Source of the DNA: Candidatus Rokuibacteriota bacterium
Lineage (GTDB): Bacteria > Methylomirabilota > Methylomirabilia > Rokubacteriales > CSP1-6
Assembly: GCA_003220685.1 (NCBI GenBank)
Contig: QHTE01000065.1
Coordinates: 25,906 to 89,905 of the forward strand
Reading direction: 5' to 3'
Length of the DNA stretch: 64,000 bases
The notes under the pieces were generated by a model. That model saw nothing but the letters and a program-made list of their open reading frames with translations. It did not search any database and was not told the origin of the DNA. Within the stretch, counting starts at the first letter, position 1, and every line of letters starts with the position of its first letter. Of the stretch, positions 44,161 to 52,907 are shown in pieces. The position numbers were made by a program, and so were the translations under genes.

Positions 44161-45510
44161 ATGCCCGACGACACCGCGATCGAGACCCAGGCCACCGAGC
44201 TGCTCCGCACCCTGATCCGCAACGCCTGCGTCAACACCGGCCAGGCCGCCTCCGGCCACGAGGAGCGCAGTGTGGCCGCCCTGGAGGATTTTTTCGCCGG
44301 CAGCGGCCTTTCCTGCGAGCGCTACACCTCGGAGCCGGGACGGATGAGCCTCATCACGCGGATCGAGGGCCGTGATCCCAAGGCGCCGACCTTGCTGCTG
44401 ATGGGCCACACCGACGTGGTGCCGGTGAGCCTGTCGGGCTGGCAGCGCGATCCGTTCGCGGCCGAGCTGGTGGACGGCATCGTCTGGGGGCGCGGCGCCA
44501 TCGACATGCTGAACCTGACCGCCACGATGGCGGTCGCCACCCGGCGGCTCGCCACCAGCGGCTGGCGTCCGCGCGGCACCCTCATCTATCTGGCCGTGGC
44601 CGACGAGGAAGCGGGGGGCTTCCTGGGGGCGGGCCATCTGGTCGAGCATCACGCGGACGCCGTGAAGTGCGACTACGTCATCACCGAGAGCGGCGGCGTG
44701 CCGATCCCGACCAAGGCCGGTCATACGCTCAAGGTGACGGTGGGCGAGAAGGGCGGCAACTGGCGACGGCTGGTCGTGCACGGCACGCCCGGCCACGGCT
44801 CGCGGCCGTTCAAGACGGACAACGCTCTCGTCACCGCGGCCAAGGTCGTGCAGCGCCTGGCCGAGTACCGGCCGCAGGCACGGATCCTCGACGCCTGGCG
44901 CGGCTACGTGCAGTCGCTGCATCTCGAGCCGGGACTGACCGAGGCGCTCACCGATCCCGATCGCGTCTACGACGCGGTCTGCGATCTCGACAACCTGGCA
45001 CTCGCCCGCGAGGCGCACGCGTGCACGCACACGACGTTCTCCCCCAACATCGCCCACGGCGGCACGAAGGTGAACGTGATCCCCGATCGCGTCGACATCG
45101 ACGTCGACATCCGCTCGCTCCCCGGCGTCGAGCAGCACGAGGTCGAGGCGATGATCAAGGAGGCGCTGGGCCCGTTCGTGTCCAAGGTGACGATCGAAAC
45201 GCTGTCCGACCGCCGGCGTGGCGGGAGCGTGTCGCCGACCGACACGCCGTTGATCGCGGCGATCCGGCGCGTGACCAAGCAAATGATGCCGGACAGCACG
45301 GTGGTGCCTGCCATCACGACCGGCGGCACCGACGCGAAGTTCTTCCGCTGGAGGGGGATCCCGGCCTACGGCTTCGGGCTGCACTCGCTGCGCATCCCGT
45401 ACACCGAGTATCCGGTGATGTTCCACGGCCACAACGAGCGCGTGGACACCGAGAGCCTGAAGCTCTCGGCGATGATGTGGGAAGCGCTCTGCCGCGAGTT
45501 CCTGGGCTGA
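44161..45510 (+). CDS. M20/M25/M40-family metallo-hydrolase
   Basis: 449 residues. Zinc motifs: LLLMGHTDVVP, GAIDMLNLTATMAVA, AVADEEAGGFLGA and the dimerisation domain at about 200-320. The ITTGGTDAKFFR segment and FHGHNERV with the last zinc His complete the family pattern. Amidohydrolase on peptides or N-acyl amino acids; exact substrate unknown. Stand-alone gene 10 bp after the regulator. Confidence 0.86.
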   Translation: MPDDTAIETQATELLRTLIRNACVNTGQAASGHEERSVAALEDFFAGSGLSCERYTSEPGRMSLITRIEGRDPKAPTLLLMGHTDVVPVSLSGWQRDPFAAELVDGIVWGRGAIDMLNLTATMAVATRRLATSGWRPRGTLIYLAVADEEAGGFLGAGHLVEHHADAVKCDYVITESGGVPIPTKAGHTLKVTVGEKGGNWRRLVVHGTPGHGSRPFKTDNALVTAAKVVQRLAEYRPQARILDAWRGYVQSLHLEPGLTEALTDPDRVYDAVCDLDNLALAREAHACTHTTFSPNIAHGGTKVNVIPDRVDIDVDIRSLPGVEQHEVEAMIKEALGPFVSKVTIETLSDRRRGGSVSPTDTPLIAAIRRVTKQMMPDSTVVPAITTGGTDAKFFRWRGIPAYGFGLHSLRIPYTEYPVMFHGHNERVDTESLKLSAMMWEALCREFLG

Positions 45511-45537
45511 GCCTCCTGCCTCCGGCGGGGAAGCAGC

Positions 45538-46122
45538 CTACCAGGTGAAGAGGTTCGTGAAGAAGTCCTTCACGCGCTGAGTGAAGGACGGATCGCTCTT
45601 CGGCGGCGCCGTCTGAGTTTCCGGCACCATCCCGGGCTCCAGATTCGCCGACGTTTTCGCGGGGCTCGCAGCCTTCGGCTCTTCCACGCCCGTGGAGAGC
45701 TCGGCGGGCGGCGTGTCGCTCCCCGTCTGTACCGGCGCGGGCGGCAGGACCTGGGAGGCGCTGAGCGCGAGATAGGTGTACCAGAGCCCCTCGTAGATGT
45801 GCACGTCGAGTGCGCTCCCATCCTTCTCGTAGACCTGACGCACCCCATCGTTGGCCGTGCTCGTTCGGGAGACCTGACGCCAGCCGCTGGACTCGAGCCG
45901 CGCGCGCATCGCGTCGCCGAGGGTGATCGGCTCCAGGCGCCCGCGGTACACGAGCTGCGCCGCCTTGACGGTCGGCGACTCGATCACGATCGAATCTCCG
46001 GGCCGATAGGCCAGACCCGAAGGCAGATCGATGTCGTCGAACTGGCGGCGAGCCGTCGTCGTCGTCGTGCACCCGGTGGCGAAGAGCATGATGGCGGCGG
46101 TCGCGAAAATTCTTGTATTCAT
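45538..46122 (-). CDS. putative lipoprotein of unknown function
   Basis: 194 residues. The signal peptide ends in the lipobox LFATGC (Cys18). A soluble middle domain (LVYRGRLEPITLGDAM, then DVHIYEGLWYTYLALSAS) is followed by a Pro/Thr/Glu-rich, low-complexity linker and a short aromatic tail. No family recognised. Convergent with the M20 hydrolase. Confidence 0.6.
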   Translation of the reverse strand: MNTRIFATAAIMLFATGCTTTTTARRQFDDIDLPSGLAYRPGDSIVIESPTVKAAQLVYRGRLEPITLGDAMRARLESSGWRQVSRTSTANDGVRQVYEKDGSALDVHIYEGLWYTYLALSASQVLPPAPVQTGSDTPPAELSTGVEEPKAASPAKTSANLEPGMVPETQTAPPKSDPSFTQRVKDFFTNLFTW

Positions 46123-46173
46123 GCGCGCAGCCTAGCAGGGCCCTCCCGGAGGAACCAAGAAATTTGACGAGCG

Positions 46174-47169
46174 TCACGCGCCGAGCAACGCGTACATCGC
46201 CCGCCAGAGCGCGAGCAGGTCCCGGGCCTCCGACCAGCCTCGCCCGCGCGCGCCCTCGACGTGCTCCACGAGCCCGACCAGGACGAGCGTGGTCCGGTCG
46301 GGTCGTGCCGCCGCCAGCCGCAGACTCTCGGTGTAGGGCACGGCGCGGTCGGCGCGACCGTGAACCAGGATGAGACGCGCGCCGATGCTCGGCGCCACCC
46401 GGATGGGCGAGAGCGCGTCAAGGTATCGCGAGAGATCGGGCGGCGGCGCAGCGAGCAGTCGGTCGAGGGCCTCTCGATGGGCGGTGTCGAGGGCCCCGCG
46501 CGAGGCCGGGTCGAGCCGGTCGGCGTTGGCGCGGAGGAACGTCCGCACGAGCTCCGGGTCGTGATCGACCCGACCGCGGATGCCCTCGTAGGCGTACGAT
46601 CCGGTGAGCCAGAAGCGCACGACCTCGAGGGCGGACGCGTAGCCCCCGAGGCTCAGGACCGCGCTCACCCGGTCGCGGACCCGCGGATCCGCGGCCGCGA
46701 GGAGCGCCGGGCCCGCCCCGACGCTGACCGCGACGAGGACGGTCGGTCCGTCGCGCGCGGCGAGCGCGCCGACCACGGGCTCGACGTCCTCGGGTCCGAG
46801 CCGGCCGCGCGTGAGCCCGGGAATCGTCGGGACCGCGACGTCGAATCCGGCCCTCGCCAGGAGCGCCGCCGCGTCGCGCACCCGCGGGTCGTCCTTGCCC
46901 GCGCGCGCGAAGCCGTGAGCGAGCACCAGCGGCCGGCCGGCGTCGAGCCCGGCGTGCACGTAGAGATCGGCTCCGGCCTCGCGGAGGGCGCCGGGCCGGC
47001 GGACGGGCGGGTCGGTCAGAGCCGAAAGGACGGCGGGACGTCCCTGAGTCAGGAACTCGACGAGAAACGCGGCCGCGAGCAGCGCGGTCCGTCCGGCGCA
47101 GGCGACCGGCGCGACGACGACGAGCGCCAGGACGAGGAGGGAGAGCCGGGCTACTTCCGGTTGACGCAC
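46174..47169 (-). CDS. alpha/beta hydrolase-fold protein with N-terminal membrane helix
   Basis: 331 residues. An N-terminal hydrophobic segment (about 9-40) precedes an alpha/beta hydrolase domain: VLAHGFARAGKDDPRV (oxyanion region), a nucleophile elbow VAVSVGAGPA (Ser in AVSVG, first Gly replaced by Ala), and LILVHGRADRAVPY. The late His is in VEHVEGARG. GTG 47169 is chosen; it overlaps the methyltransferase gene by 19 bp on the same strand. Substrate unknown. Confidence 0.68.
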   Translation of the reverse strand: MRQPEVARLSLLVLALVVVAPVACAGRTALLAAAFLVEFLTQGRPAVLSALTDPPVRRPGALREAGADLYVHAGLDAGRPLVLAHGFARAGKDDPRVRDAAALLARAGFDVAVPTIPGLTRGRLGPEDVEPVVGALAARDGPTVLVAVSVGAGPALLAAADPRVRDRVSAVLSLGGYASALEVVRFWLTGSYAYEGIRGRVDHDPELVRTFLRANADRLDPASRGALDTAHREALDRLLAAPPPDLSRYLDALSPIRVAPSIGARLILVHGRADRAVPYTESLRLAAARPDRTTLVLVGLVEHVEGARGRGWSEARDLLALWRAMYALLGA

Positions 47170-47780
47170 TTCACGAGGCGCCACCCCTTGAACATGTTGA
47201 CGTGGGTGATCGACTCGGGAACCAGCCCGACCTGCTCGAGCAAGGGCTCCAACATGAGGTTCGACTTCCAGCCCAGGCGCGTGCACACCGGCGCCATCAG
47301 ATCCTCGGCCCAGCCGGTGACCCGGCGCTGGCTCCTGAAGTGGTTCAGGATGACGATGATGCCGCCGGGCTTCACCACGCGGCGCATCTCGCGCAGCACG
47401 GCCACGGGATCCGGCACCGCCGAGATGGTGTAGGTCGCCGCCGCCTTGTCGAACTCGTTGTCGCCGAAGTCCAGCGACGTGGCGTCCATGACCTTCAGCA
47501 CGACGTTGGGCATGGCTAGGCTCTGGACGCGCTCGACCGCCTTGTCCAGCATCTCCTGGGAGAGATCGATCCCCGTGAGGTGGCAGGACCACGGATAGAG
47601 GGGCAGGTTCAGTCCAGTGCCGATGCCGACCTCGAGCACCGAATCGCCGCGCCGGATAGCCAGCTCGTTGATCGCGGCAGAACGCCCCGGAGCGAAGATC
47701 CAGTCGAAGATGAAGTCGTAAACCGGAGCTAACAACTCGTACGCGCGCTCGACCTGCCTCTTTTCTAACGCTACGTCCAC
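47151..47780 (-). CDS. class I SAM-dependent methyltransferase (phospholipid N-methyltransferase-like)
   Basis: 209 residues. ELLAPVYDFIFDWIFAPGR, the SAM loop VLEVGIGTGLNLPLY, GIDLSQEMLDKA and YTISAVPDPVAVLREM resemble bacterial phosphatidylethanolamine N-methyltransferase (PmtA, Rhodobacter type). UbiE-like enzymes are the alternative. Upstream of the hydrolase and overlapping it, so both are transcribed together. Confidence 0.75.
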   Translation of the reverse strand: MDVALEKRQVERAYELLAPVYDFIFDWIFAPGRSAAINELAIRRGDSVLEVGIGTGLNLPLYPWSCHLTGIDLSQEMLDKAVERVQSLAMPNVVLKVMDATSLDFGDNEFDKAAATYTISAVPDPVAVLREMRRVVKPGGIIVILNHFRSQRRVTGWAEDLMAPVCTRLGWKSNLMLEPLLEQVGLVPESITHVNMFKGWRLVKCVNRK

Positions 47781-47894
47781 TCAGAGCCCTCCGGCGGTGT
47801 CGATTTTGGGGGTGAGCCGGTCGAAGTCGAGAGCCGGCCGTATTTTAACCATGCCCGGCCGCCGTTGCCAAGTTACTTTTCGCCTGACGGCCCC

Positions 47895-49241
47895 TTAAAG
47901 GAGAAACCGCATCAGGAGCGTCGCCAGCCCGAGAAACGAAAAGAATCCGAACACATCCGTGAACGTAGTAATGATCACGCTCGACGCGACAGCGGGATCG
48001 ACGCGGGAGGTCTTGAGCGCGATCGGGATCAGGGTGCCGACGACCGCGGCGACCATCATGTTGGCCACGAGGGCGACGGCGAGGATCAGCGAGAGGAGGA
48101 GCTGGCCCTTCCACATGTAGGCGATCGCCGCGATCACCAGGCCGTTCGCCGCCCCCGTGGTCAGCCCGAGCCAGAGCTCCTTCCAGAGTACGCGGCGCAG
48201 GACGCTCGCCGTCATGTCCCCGAGCGCGATGCCCCGCACCACCACCGTGGCGGTCTGGGTCGTCGCGATACCACCCATCGAGGCCACAATCGGCATGAAG
48301 ACCGCCAGGGTGGCCAGGGTCTGGATCGACGACTCAAAGAGCCCGATCACCGAGGCCGCCAGCACGGCCGTTCCCAGATTGATCAGCCGCCAGAGGTTGC
48401 GCTTGGGGAAGACCGCCCGCGGCGGGTCCAGCACCGTCTCGTCGCCGGCGACGCCGCCGAGACGCTGGATGTCCTCGGTCGCCTCCTCGCGGATGACGTC
48501 GATCACGTCGTCGACGCCGATCGTGCCGAGCAGGCGGCGATTGACGTCCACCACCGGGATCTGGATCAGGTTGTAGTGCTGGACCAGGCGCGCGACTTCC
48601 TCTTGATCCGTGTCGACCCGCACGCTCTCGACCTCGTCGGTGCGGATGGCGCGGATCGGCGTCGCTGCGTCGGCGGCCAGGAGCCGGTGCAGCGGGACGA
48701 CGCCGACGAGGTGATCGTGGTCGTCCACAACGTACAGGTAGAACGCACCCTCGCCGGACGCCGCCTTGCGGATGTGCTCGATCGCCTCCGCGACGTTCGC
48801 GTCTTCACGCACGGCGACGAACTCGGGCGACATGAGGCGCCCGGCCGTGCCCTCGCGGTACTCGAGGAGCTCCTGGACCTCCTCGGACTTCTCCTCCTCC
48901 ATGAGCTCGAGGATTTCGTCTGCCCGCTCCTTGGGCAGCTCCTCGACGACGTCGACGACCTGCTCCGGAGGCATGCGGTCGAGGACCCGCGAGACCTCGG
49001 CCTCCGGCAGCGAGCCCACCAGCTCGCGCACGGTCGGGTCGTCGAGCTCGGCGAGCACCTCACCGGCGTGCTGCGGGCTGAGCAACCGGAAGAGGCGAAC
49101 CTGATCGTCGCGCGGCAGCTCGCGGATCACGCGCGACAGGTCTGCCGGGTGGGCGTCCTCGACGAGGTCGGAGAGTCGCTCGTCTCGACCCTCGACGAGG
49201 AGCAGCTTGATCGATTCTCTCAGGCGCTCGAGCTCTTCCAT
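47895..49241 (-). CDS. mgtE: magnesium transporter MgtE
   Basis: 448 residues. Cytosolic N-domain (about 1-130) of helical repeats, a tandem CBS pair (about 130-255) that senses Mg2+, then five membrane helices starting near 280 (NLGTAVLAASVIGLF, VFMPIVASMGGIATTQTATVVVRG). The Asp in SRVDPAVASSVIITTFTD lines the pore. Complete and intact, ATG 49241. The region upstream carries an intergenic repeat copy; no M-box riboswitch is seen. Confidence 0.92.
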   Translation of the reverse strand: MEELERLRESIKLLLVEGRDERLSDLVEDAHPADLSRVIRELPRDDQVRLFRLLSPQHAGEVLAELDDPTVRELVGSLPEAEVSRVLDRMPPEQVVDVVEELPKERADEILELMEEEKSEEVQELLEYREGTAGRLMSPEFVAVREDANVAEAIEHIRKAASGEGAFYLYVVDDHDHLVGVVPLHRLLAADAATPIRAIRTDEVESVRVDTDQEEVARLVQHYNLIQIPVVDVNRRLLGTIGVDDVIDVIREEATEDIQRLGGVAGDETVLDPPRAVFPKRNLWRLINLGTAVLAASVIGLFESSIQTLATLAVFMPIVASMGGIATTQTATVVVRGIALGDMTASVLRRVLWKELWLGLTTGAANGLVIAAIAYMWKGQLLLSLILAVALVANMMVAAVVGTLIPIALKTSRVDPAVASSVIITTFTDVFGFFSFLGLATLLMRFLL

Positions 49242-49255
49242 GGAATTCCCGTGCG

Positions 49256-49305
49256 CGCCTCGGCCGGCGGGGCCCCGGCCCCGCGACGGCCTGCAGCGCG
49301 CACTG
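49256..49305 (+). repeat. 50-bp palindromic intergenic repeat, copy 2
   Basis: CGCCTCGG, a core with GCGGGGC-CCCG-GCCCCGC hairpin (49267-49284), and CCTGCAGCGCGCACTG. It is the best partner of copy 1 (two differences in 56 bp) and lies in the short gap between mgtE and the phosphoglycerate mutase gene. Confidence 0.8.
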
Positions 49306-49348
49306 CCACTACGAAGTATGACGCCGCCCGGACGCCGGGCAAGGGAAT

Positions 49349-50563
49349 TTACGCGCCGAACTTCGTGAGCCGGAGCGCGTTCGCCATCACGAGCGGCATG
49401 AGGTGCTGGGAGGGGATGACGCCGAGGCTTCCGGCACCGCACGCGCGCTCGGTGAACGCGGTCACGCCGTCGGCGCCGCAGTAGCGGCTCCAGATCACGA
49501 CCGGGACCGGCTGCCAGCCGTGGCCGGCCAGCACGGAGGGGGTCGCGTGGTCTCCGGAGACGATCAAGACGTCGGGCTTGAGCGCGCGGATCTCCGGGAT
49601 CGCCCGGTCGAGGCGTTCGAGCGCCCGCACCTTCGCGTCGAAGTCGCCGTCCTCGCCCGCCTTGTCCGTGTCCTTGTAATGGACGAAGAAGAAGTCGTGC
49701 GTGTCCCAGTGCTCGCGCAGCGTCGCGAGCTCGTCGTCGAAAGTGGCGCCGGTCTTGAGGACTTCCATGCCGACCAGCTTCGCGAGCCCGCGGTACATCG
49801 GGTACGCCGCGATCGCGGCGCTCCGGAGCCCGAAGACCTCGGGAAACCGCGGGAGCTTCGGCAGCTGGTCGAAGCCGCGCAGGAGGACCATGTTCGCGGG
49901 CCCCGCGTCGGCGAGCAGACGTCGGGCTTCTGTGACGAAGCGATTCACGAGCGCGGCGGTCGCCTTCGCGCGCGGATTGAGCGCCTTCACCGGGAGCGGC
50001 GGCTGTCCGGTCGCCTGCGGGTCGGTCTCCGACAGCCCGGCGGCCAGGTGGGCGCCGCCCCGCGCGCGCGCGCGCAGGACGAGAACGAAGCGGTACTCCT
50101 TCACGGTCTCGACGAACGCCTCGACGCCGGGCAGGCGGATCTTCCGGAGGCGCTCGGTGAGGCGCAGGTTGATCTCGGTCGCGAGCCGGCCCGCGCGGCG
50201 GTCGGTGATGCGGCCGGCGCCGTCGATCGTGCAGAAGTTTCCGCGCGCGGCGACGTCCCCCGCGCGCAGATCGAACTCGATGCCGAGCGCCTCGAGGACG
50301 CCGCGCCCGACCTGATAGTGCAGCGGGTCGTAGCCGAAGAGCCCGAGGTGGCCGGGGCCACTTCCCGGCGTGATCCCGGGCGCCACGTGACGGATGAGGC
50401 CGCAGGCGGCCTCGGTGGCGAGCTGGGAGAGATTCGGCAGGTGTGCCGTCTCGAGCTCCGAGCGGCCGGTCTCGAGTCGGGGCAGCCCGCCCAGACCGTC
50501 GAGTGAAACGAGGACGATCTTCGTCGTGTTCTGAATGACGAGCGGCGCAATGACGTCGAGCAT
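49349..50563 (-). CDS. 2,3-bisphosphoglycerate-independent phosphoglycerate mutase, archaeal type
   Basis: 404 residues, alkaline-phosphatase-like fold. IVLVSLDGLGGLP at the N-terminus, APGITPGSGPGHLGLFGYDP (the catalytic Ser lies in this metal-site region), FFFVHYKDTDKAGEDGDF, and IVSGDHATPSVLAGH give the two-metal site. Interconverts 3- and 2-phosphoglycerate. ATG 50563 with GGAGAC; the long open frame upstream is a shadow of the next gene. Confidence 0.88.
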   Translation of the reverse strand: MLDVIAPLVIQNTTKIVLVSLDGLGGLPRLETGRSELETAHLPNLSQLATEAACGLIRHVAPGITPGSGPGHLGLFGYDPLHYQVGRGVLEALGIEFDLRAGDVAARGNFCTIDGAGRITDRRAGRLATEINLRLTERLRKIRLPGVEAFVETVKEYRFVLVLRARARGGAHLAAGLSETDPQATGQPPLPVKALNPRAKATAALVNRFVTEARRLLADAGPANMVLLRGFDQLPKLPRFPEVFGLRSAAIAAYPMYRGLAKLVGMEVLKTGATFDDELATLREHWDTHDFFFVHYKDTDKAGEDGDFDAKVRALERLDRAIPEIRALKPDVLIVSGDHATPSVLAGHGWQPVPVVIWSRYCGADGVTAFTERACGAGSLGVIPSQHLMPLVMANALRLTKFGA

Positions 50564-50577
50564 CGTCCTGGTCTCCT

Positions 50578-51480
50578 TCAGGCCTCCTTCACGGGGTTCT
50601 CGATCCGACCGAGCCCGGTGATCTCGAGCCGGCACGTGTCGCCCGGCTGGAGGAAGACCGGCGGCTTGCGGGCGAAGCCCACGCCCGGCGGAGTGCCGGT
50701 GGCGATGAGATCGCCGGGCGAGAGCGTCATCAGCCCCGAGAGGTAGCTCACGATGTAACGGACATCGAAGATGAACGTCTTGGTGTTGCCGCTCTGCATC
50801 TGCTTTCCGTTGACCCAGAGCTTCAGCTCGAGCGAGTGCGGATCCGGGATCTCGGCACGGTCGGCGATGTAGGGGCCGACCGGCGCGAACGTTTCGGGGA
50901 TCTTGCCGGCCATCCACTGGCTGCCGATGAACTGGAAGTCGCGGGCGCTCACGTCGTTGATGATCGTGTAGCCCCAGACGTAGTCGAGCGCCTTCTCCTT
51001 GCTGACGAAGCGCGCGGTCTTGCCGATGACGACGCCGAGCTCGACTTCCCAGTCGAGCTGATTCGAGCCGCGCGGTCTCAGGATCGGCTCGTTCGGGTCG
51101 AGGATCGCGTTCGACCACTTCGCGAAAATCGGCGGCTCCTTCGGGATCGGCTGATTGGCTTCCTCCGCGTGGTCGCGGTAGTTGAGCCCGATACAGATGA
51201 ACTTGCCAGGATCCGCGATCGGCGCGTGCAGGCGCGCGGAATTGGCGGGGATCGTCACCCATTCCTTGATGCCCGCAACCGTCTCCTCGACCAGCGGGCC
51301 GCCCTCGAGGAACGCGCGGGTGCTGCCAGGGACGAGAGCCGCGGCGATCTCGGCGGCTCGGGTTACGCCGCGCCGCGTCAGAGAGGCGGCGACGCTGGCC
51401 TGAAGGTCGGCGATGCGGTCGCCCTGGAGGACGCCGAGCCGAGGGGCCTGGCCGTTGGTGGAGAAGCGCACGAGCTTCAT
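50578..51480 (-). CDS. fumarylacetoacetate hydrolase family protein
   Basis: 300 residues. The C-terminal FAH domain shows ICIGLNYRDHAEEA, PIFAKWSNAILDP, DWEVELGVVIGK (metal-binding E-x-E), YTIINDVSARDFQ and GDLIATGTPPGVGF. Such enzymes hydrate or hydrolyse acylpyruvates and 2-oxo acids of aromatic breakdown. A TATAAT (minus strand, 51515-51520) lies about 35 bp ahead of ATG 51480. Confidence 0.87.
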   Translation of the reverse strand: MKLVRFSTNGQAPRLGVLQGDRIADLQASVAASLTRRGVTRAAEIAAALVPGSTRAFLEGGPLVEETVAGIKEWVTIPANSARLHAPIADPGKFICIGLNYRDHAEEANQPIPKEPPIFAKWSNAILDPNEPILRPRGSNQLDWEVELGVVIGKTARFVSKEKALDYVWGYTIINDVSARDFQFIGSQWMAGKIPETFAPVGPYIADRAEIPDPHSLELKLWVNGKQMQSGNTKTFIFDVRYIVSYLSGLMTLSPGDLIATGTPPGVGFARKPPVFLQPGDTCRLEITGLGRIENPVKEA

Positions 51481-51533
51481 GGTTAGCGGGCCTCCTGGGA
51501 GTGAATGTGCCGCCGATTATAGCGTTTGTCGAG

Positions 51534-51563
51534 TTTACGCATCGCCTAGCCGTTTGCTATGAT
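51534..51563 (+). promoter_or_regulatory. promoter of the 51645 gene
   Basis: TTTACG (51534-51539) and TATGAT (51558-51563) with an 18-bp gap, opposite to the promoter for the FAH-family gene; the two overlap in one AT-richer island. Confidence 0.45.
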
Positions 51564-51644
51564 CGAAGTCTGCCGGAATGTTGTGGTGGGGCGCCCCTTG
51601 GGGCGGACAATGACTCCCTGAGGCCTGTAGGGAGGAGGATCCTG

Positions 51645-52070
51645 ATGAAGATCGTAAGCCGAGTCCTCGCCGTCGTGGTGGCGCTCGCGATGCTCGCCAC
51701 CGGTCCGCTCGCCCCGCTCGCGACAGCCCAGCAACCGGCTCAGACTCCGCCGCCGCCCGCGCCGCCCATGCCCCAGCCGGCGGCGCCGCCGCAGGATCTC
51801 CCTGAGCAGGAGTCGCATCTCGCCGAGTACACCGCGTACAACGTCGGCGCCGGCATCGCCAACGTGTTCTATATTCCCGGCAAGGTGCTCCTTTGCGGTT
51901 TGGGCGGCGGGGTAGGAATCTTCATCCTGTTCATCAGCCTCGGGTCGGCGCCCAAGCCGGCTGCCTACTTCGCGCGCGAGGGATGCGGCGGCAAGTGGAT
52001 CCTCACCGGCGACGACCTGCGGCCCGATTCCGAGGTCAGGTTCGACTGGGAGCGGGATAGCCGGTACTAG
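51645..52070 (+). CDS. secreted or membrane protein of unknown function
   Basis: 141 residues. Signal peptide (about 1-28), a Pro/Gln-rich linker, then a hydrophobic glycine-rich segment (VLLCGLGGGVGIFILFISLG, about 82-101) and a charged C-terminus with CGGKWILTGDDLRP. ATG 51645 has GGAGGAGGA. Family not recognised. Confidence 0.65.
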   Translation: MKIVSRVLAVVVALAMLATGPLAPLATAQQPAQTPPPPAPPMPQPAAPPQDLPEQESHLAEYTAYNVGAGIANVFYIPGKVLLCGLGGGVGIFILFISLGSAPKPAAYFAREGCGGKWILTGDDLRPDSEVRFDWERDSRY

Positions 52071-52110
52071 GTTCGTCTCACATCGCACCGTAGCCGTCCT
52101 CCTCTTCGTC

Positions 52111-52392
52111 GTGCTGCTCGCGGCGTTCGCCGCGGGTATCTGGGGAACGGTCATCCGTCCAGCGGCCTACGAGGTGCGCGGGACGATCGCCGCGCGCCCC
52201 GCCTCGGACATGCTCCTCGTTCGGCACGAGCCCGTGGCGGCGCTCGGCATGAACGCCATGGAGCTGATGGCGATCTCCGCGAGCCCGGCGCTTCTCGATC
52301 CGGTCGACCCCAGGCCGGGCGACCGGGTGAAGCTCGCGGTGCGCCAGCGAGACGATCAGCTTGTCTTGATCCGGATCGAGAAGCTCCCCTGA
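52111..52392 (+). CDS. CusF-like copper-binding domain protein
   Basis: 93 residues. The N-terminal hydrophobic segment (about 1-17) is a signal anchor. The rest resembles the CusF beta-barrel: VRHEPVAALGMNAMELM (metal-site region), RPGDRVKLAVRQ and LVLIRIEKL. CusF binds Cu(I) with one His, two Met and a Trp; here the His and Met residues are kept and Trp is replaced by Met. Next to a cytochrome c gene of opposite strand. GTG 52111 is the only start available. Confidence 0.62.
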   Translation: MLLAAFAAGIWGTVIRPAAYEVRGTIAARPASDMLLVRHEPVAALGMNAMELMAISASPALLDPVDPRPGDRVKLAVRQRDDQLVLIRIEKLP

Positions 52393-52393
52393 G

Positions 52394-52774
52394 TCACCGC
52401 GCGCGGGAGAGCGCGCGCACATAAGCGACCAGTTCGGCGATCTCGTCGTCGGTGAGCGTCGAGCCGAAGGCGGGCATCCCCGGCCGACCGATGGGCGCGC
52501 CGCCGTACTTGATGATGTCGAAGAGATATTGATCCGAGCGCCGGTCGAGCGTCGCGGCATCGTTCAGCCTGCCGGGCCGGACCAGGAAGAGCGCCGCGCG
52601 CCACGAGCCCCGTCCGTCCGGTCCGTGGCAGGTCGCGCAGAGGCCGAGGTAGAGGCGCTCGGCCCTCGACGCGCCGGCCGGTGGTCTCGGGGTGTCCAGG
52701 AGCCACGCCAGCCCGCCCGTGAAGGCCCCGATCGCGGTGAGAACCACCGCGAGAGCCAGAAGCGGTCGGCGCAT
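52394..52774 (-). CDS. membrane-anchored c-type cytochrome
   Basis: 126 residues. N-terminal membrane segment (about 4-25), heme motif CATCH near residue 49, axial Met in GRPGMPAFG and the class I ending IAELVAYVRAL. Single heme, periplasmic side. ATG 52774 chosen; longer frames add unrelated residues. It is convergent with the CusF-like gene with a 1-bp gap. Confidence 0.82.
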   Translation of the reverse strand: MRRPLLALAVVLTAIGAFTGGLAWLLDTPRPPAGASRAERLYLGLCATCHGPDGRGSWRAALFLVRPGRLNDAATLDRRSDQYLFDIIKYGGAPIGRPGMPAFGSTLTDDEIAELVAYVRALSRAR

Positions 52775-52806
52775 GGGCGCGAGGATACACCGGGGGCAAG
52801 ACCCAC

Positions 52807-52849
52807 TTGACAACTGGCGGCAAGGCAGCATAAAGAATCTAATTCTTTA
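52807..52849 (+). promoter_or_regulatory. promoter with palindromic operator for the ABC transporter genes
   Basis: TTGACA (52807-52812) and a -10-like TAAAGA at 52831 (18-bp gap). The -10 is overlapped by the perfect palindrome TAAAGAATCTAATTCTTTA (52831-52849), an operator-like site in a very AT-rich stretch for this genome. Confidence 0.5.
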
Positions 52850-52907
52850 CGAGGGTTGCCAGCTGCCAACCCCCCATAGCGCTCAGGACCGCTCAAGGAG
52901 GCCTACG

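Noticed and set aside
45538-46167. Frames on the plus strand opposite the lipoprotein
   Set aside because: The minus-strand frame has a lipobox and coherent composition; the plus-strand frames are shadows.
47781-47894. Possible M-box magnesium riboswitch near mgtE
   Set aside because: This interval is downstream of mgtE (minus strand), and no conserved M-box elements are seen in the upstream gap either.
49267-49284. Hairpin as an ordinary terminator of the phosphoglycerate mutase gene
   Set aside because: It has no U-tract and belongs to the repeat family found at two other places, so it is listed as a repeat; a terminator role is still possible.
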